Shown here piece by piece: positions 57,881 through 58,202 of a stretch of DNA of 58,202 bases. The DNA lies in contig NZ_JYJP01000108.1 of NCBI RefSeq assembly GCF_001012815.1, forward strand, positions 1-58,202, in the 5' to 3' direction. This DNA comes from Vibrio mexicanus. Its GTDB lineage: Bacteria > Pseudomonadota > Gammaproteobacteria > Enterobacterales > Vibrionaceae. Numbering within the stretch: position 1 is the stretch's first letter; each line of letters starts with the position of its first letter. The translations under genes were made by a program, and so were the position numbers. The notes under the pieces were generated by a model that ran no database searches, was not told the DNA's origin, and worked only from the letters and a program-made list of their open reading frames with translations.

Positions 57881-58202
57881 CTAGTGATCGTCACCGGAAT
57901 AAATCCACATGGGCTCTGTTTTACCGGCTCTCTCAAATCCCATCGCTTTGTAAAAGTCTACTGCCTCACCATCTGCAGTTAACATTTGCTGGTGAAAATT
58001 GCCGTACTTGCTGAGCATTATATCCATCATCTTTCTCCCGATACCCAAGCCATGAAATTCTGGGTGTACCAACATGTGAGGGTAGTAAACGACTAGATGG
58101 CCGTCAGAGATAGCGTTGCCTATACCGACTAGTTGACCACTGACACGGGCTAAAACTAATGTGTCAGAATTTAAGAGTGCAGGAATTAACTTTTCTGGTA
58201 CA
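57881..58202 (-). CDS. GNAT-family N-acetyltransferase (partial, runs off window)
   Basis: The C-terminal 106 residues of a GNAT protein; the 5' end lies beyond the right edge. The frame is open to the edge and includes ARVSGQLVGIGNAI, then the acetyl-CoA loop VHPEFHGLGIGRKMM (R/Q-x-x-G-x-G/A pattern) and the final FYKAMGFERAG motif. Substrate unknown. It converges on the yeiR-like gene. Confidence 0.85.
   Translation of the reverse strand, partial: VPEKLIPALLNSDTLVLARVSGQLVGIGNAISDGHLVVYYPHMLVHPEFHGLGIGRKMMDIMLSKYGNFHQQMLTADGEAVDFYKAMGFERAGKTEPMWIYSGDDH

Overview
The window looks like part of a Vibrio genome, probably the smaller chromosome. Protein sequences close to known Vibrio families point there: the CqsA/CqsS CAI-1 quorum-sensing pair, a paralogue of the Vibrio chitooligosaccharide-binding protein, a spindolin-like AA10 LPMO, tryptophanase, SbcCD, TrxC, and the small families DUF3080, DUF3087, DUF2986 and YgbA_NO. 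No rRNA, tRNA, IS element, phage gene or CRISPR array was seen.

Layout. 0.2-4.4 kb: a periplasmic binding-like protein, then an AraC regulator divergent from a TonB receptor across a Fur-box-like site, then DUF2218 (siderophore uptake). 4.7-6.8 kb: a short Trp-containing leader peptide, tryptophanase and a tiny lipoprotein. 7-11.5 kb: a DUF3080 lipoprotein and a large hybrid histidine kinase. 11.6-18.5 kb: a GH3 beta-N-acetylhexosaminidase-like enzyme and a five-gene Opp/Dpp-type ABC importer whose binding protein resembles the chitooligosaccharide binder. 18.7-20.3 kb: glyoxalase I and an old-yellow-enzyme reductase (electrophile detoxification). 20.3-26.5 kb: HAD and isochorismatase-like hydrolases, a membrane protein, an ACT-domain protein, a U32 protein, a GGDEF cyclase and a NYN-domain protein. 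26.6-35.6 kb: the LPMO, a GST, small DUF proteins, an MsbA-like ABC exporter, LemA with an M48 protease, and a NifW-like protein. 35.7-44.2 kb: a Crp/Fnr-like regulator and a VieSAB/RocSAR-like c-di-GMP signalling island (REC-EAL, REC-TPR, BvgS-like hybrid kinase, membrane PAS sensor). 44.3-51.7 kb: an MFS transporter, trxC, a KAS III enzyme and sbcDC. 51.8-58.2 kb: cqsS and cqsA tail to tail, a TDT transporter, a yeiR-like zinc GTPase and a partial GNAT acetyltransferase.

The most important caution is sequence quality. I found 24 reading-frame breaks in 19 genes. Each one is repaired by adding a single base, many lie in short homopolymers, and the protein continues past each break with family-typical sequence. 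They all go in the same direction (a missing base), which is the pattern of sequencing or assembly error, not gene decay. I therefore list each such gene as one CDS over its full span and give the break position.

How the genes work together. Chitin is a recurring theme: the LPMO opens the polymer, and the GH3 enzyme and ABC importer could take up and cut oligosaccharides. Signalling is the second theme: CAI-1 quorum sensing, a c-di-GMP phosphodiesterase two-component island, a separate diguanylate cyclase, an orphan hybrid kinase and indole production by TnaA. The closest thing to an under-described system is the 36.4-44.2 kb signalling island.
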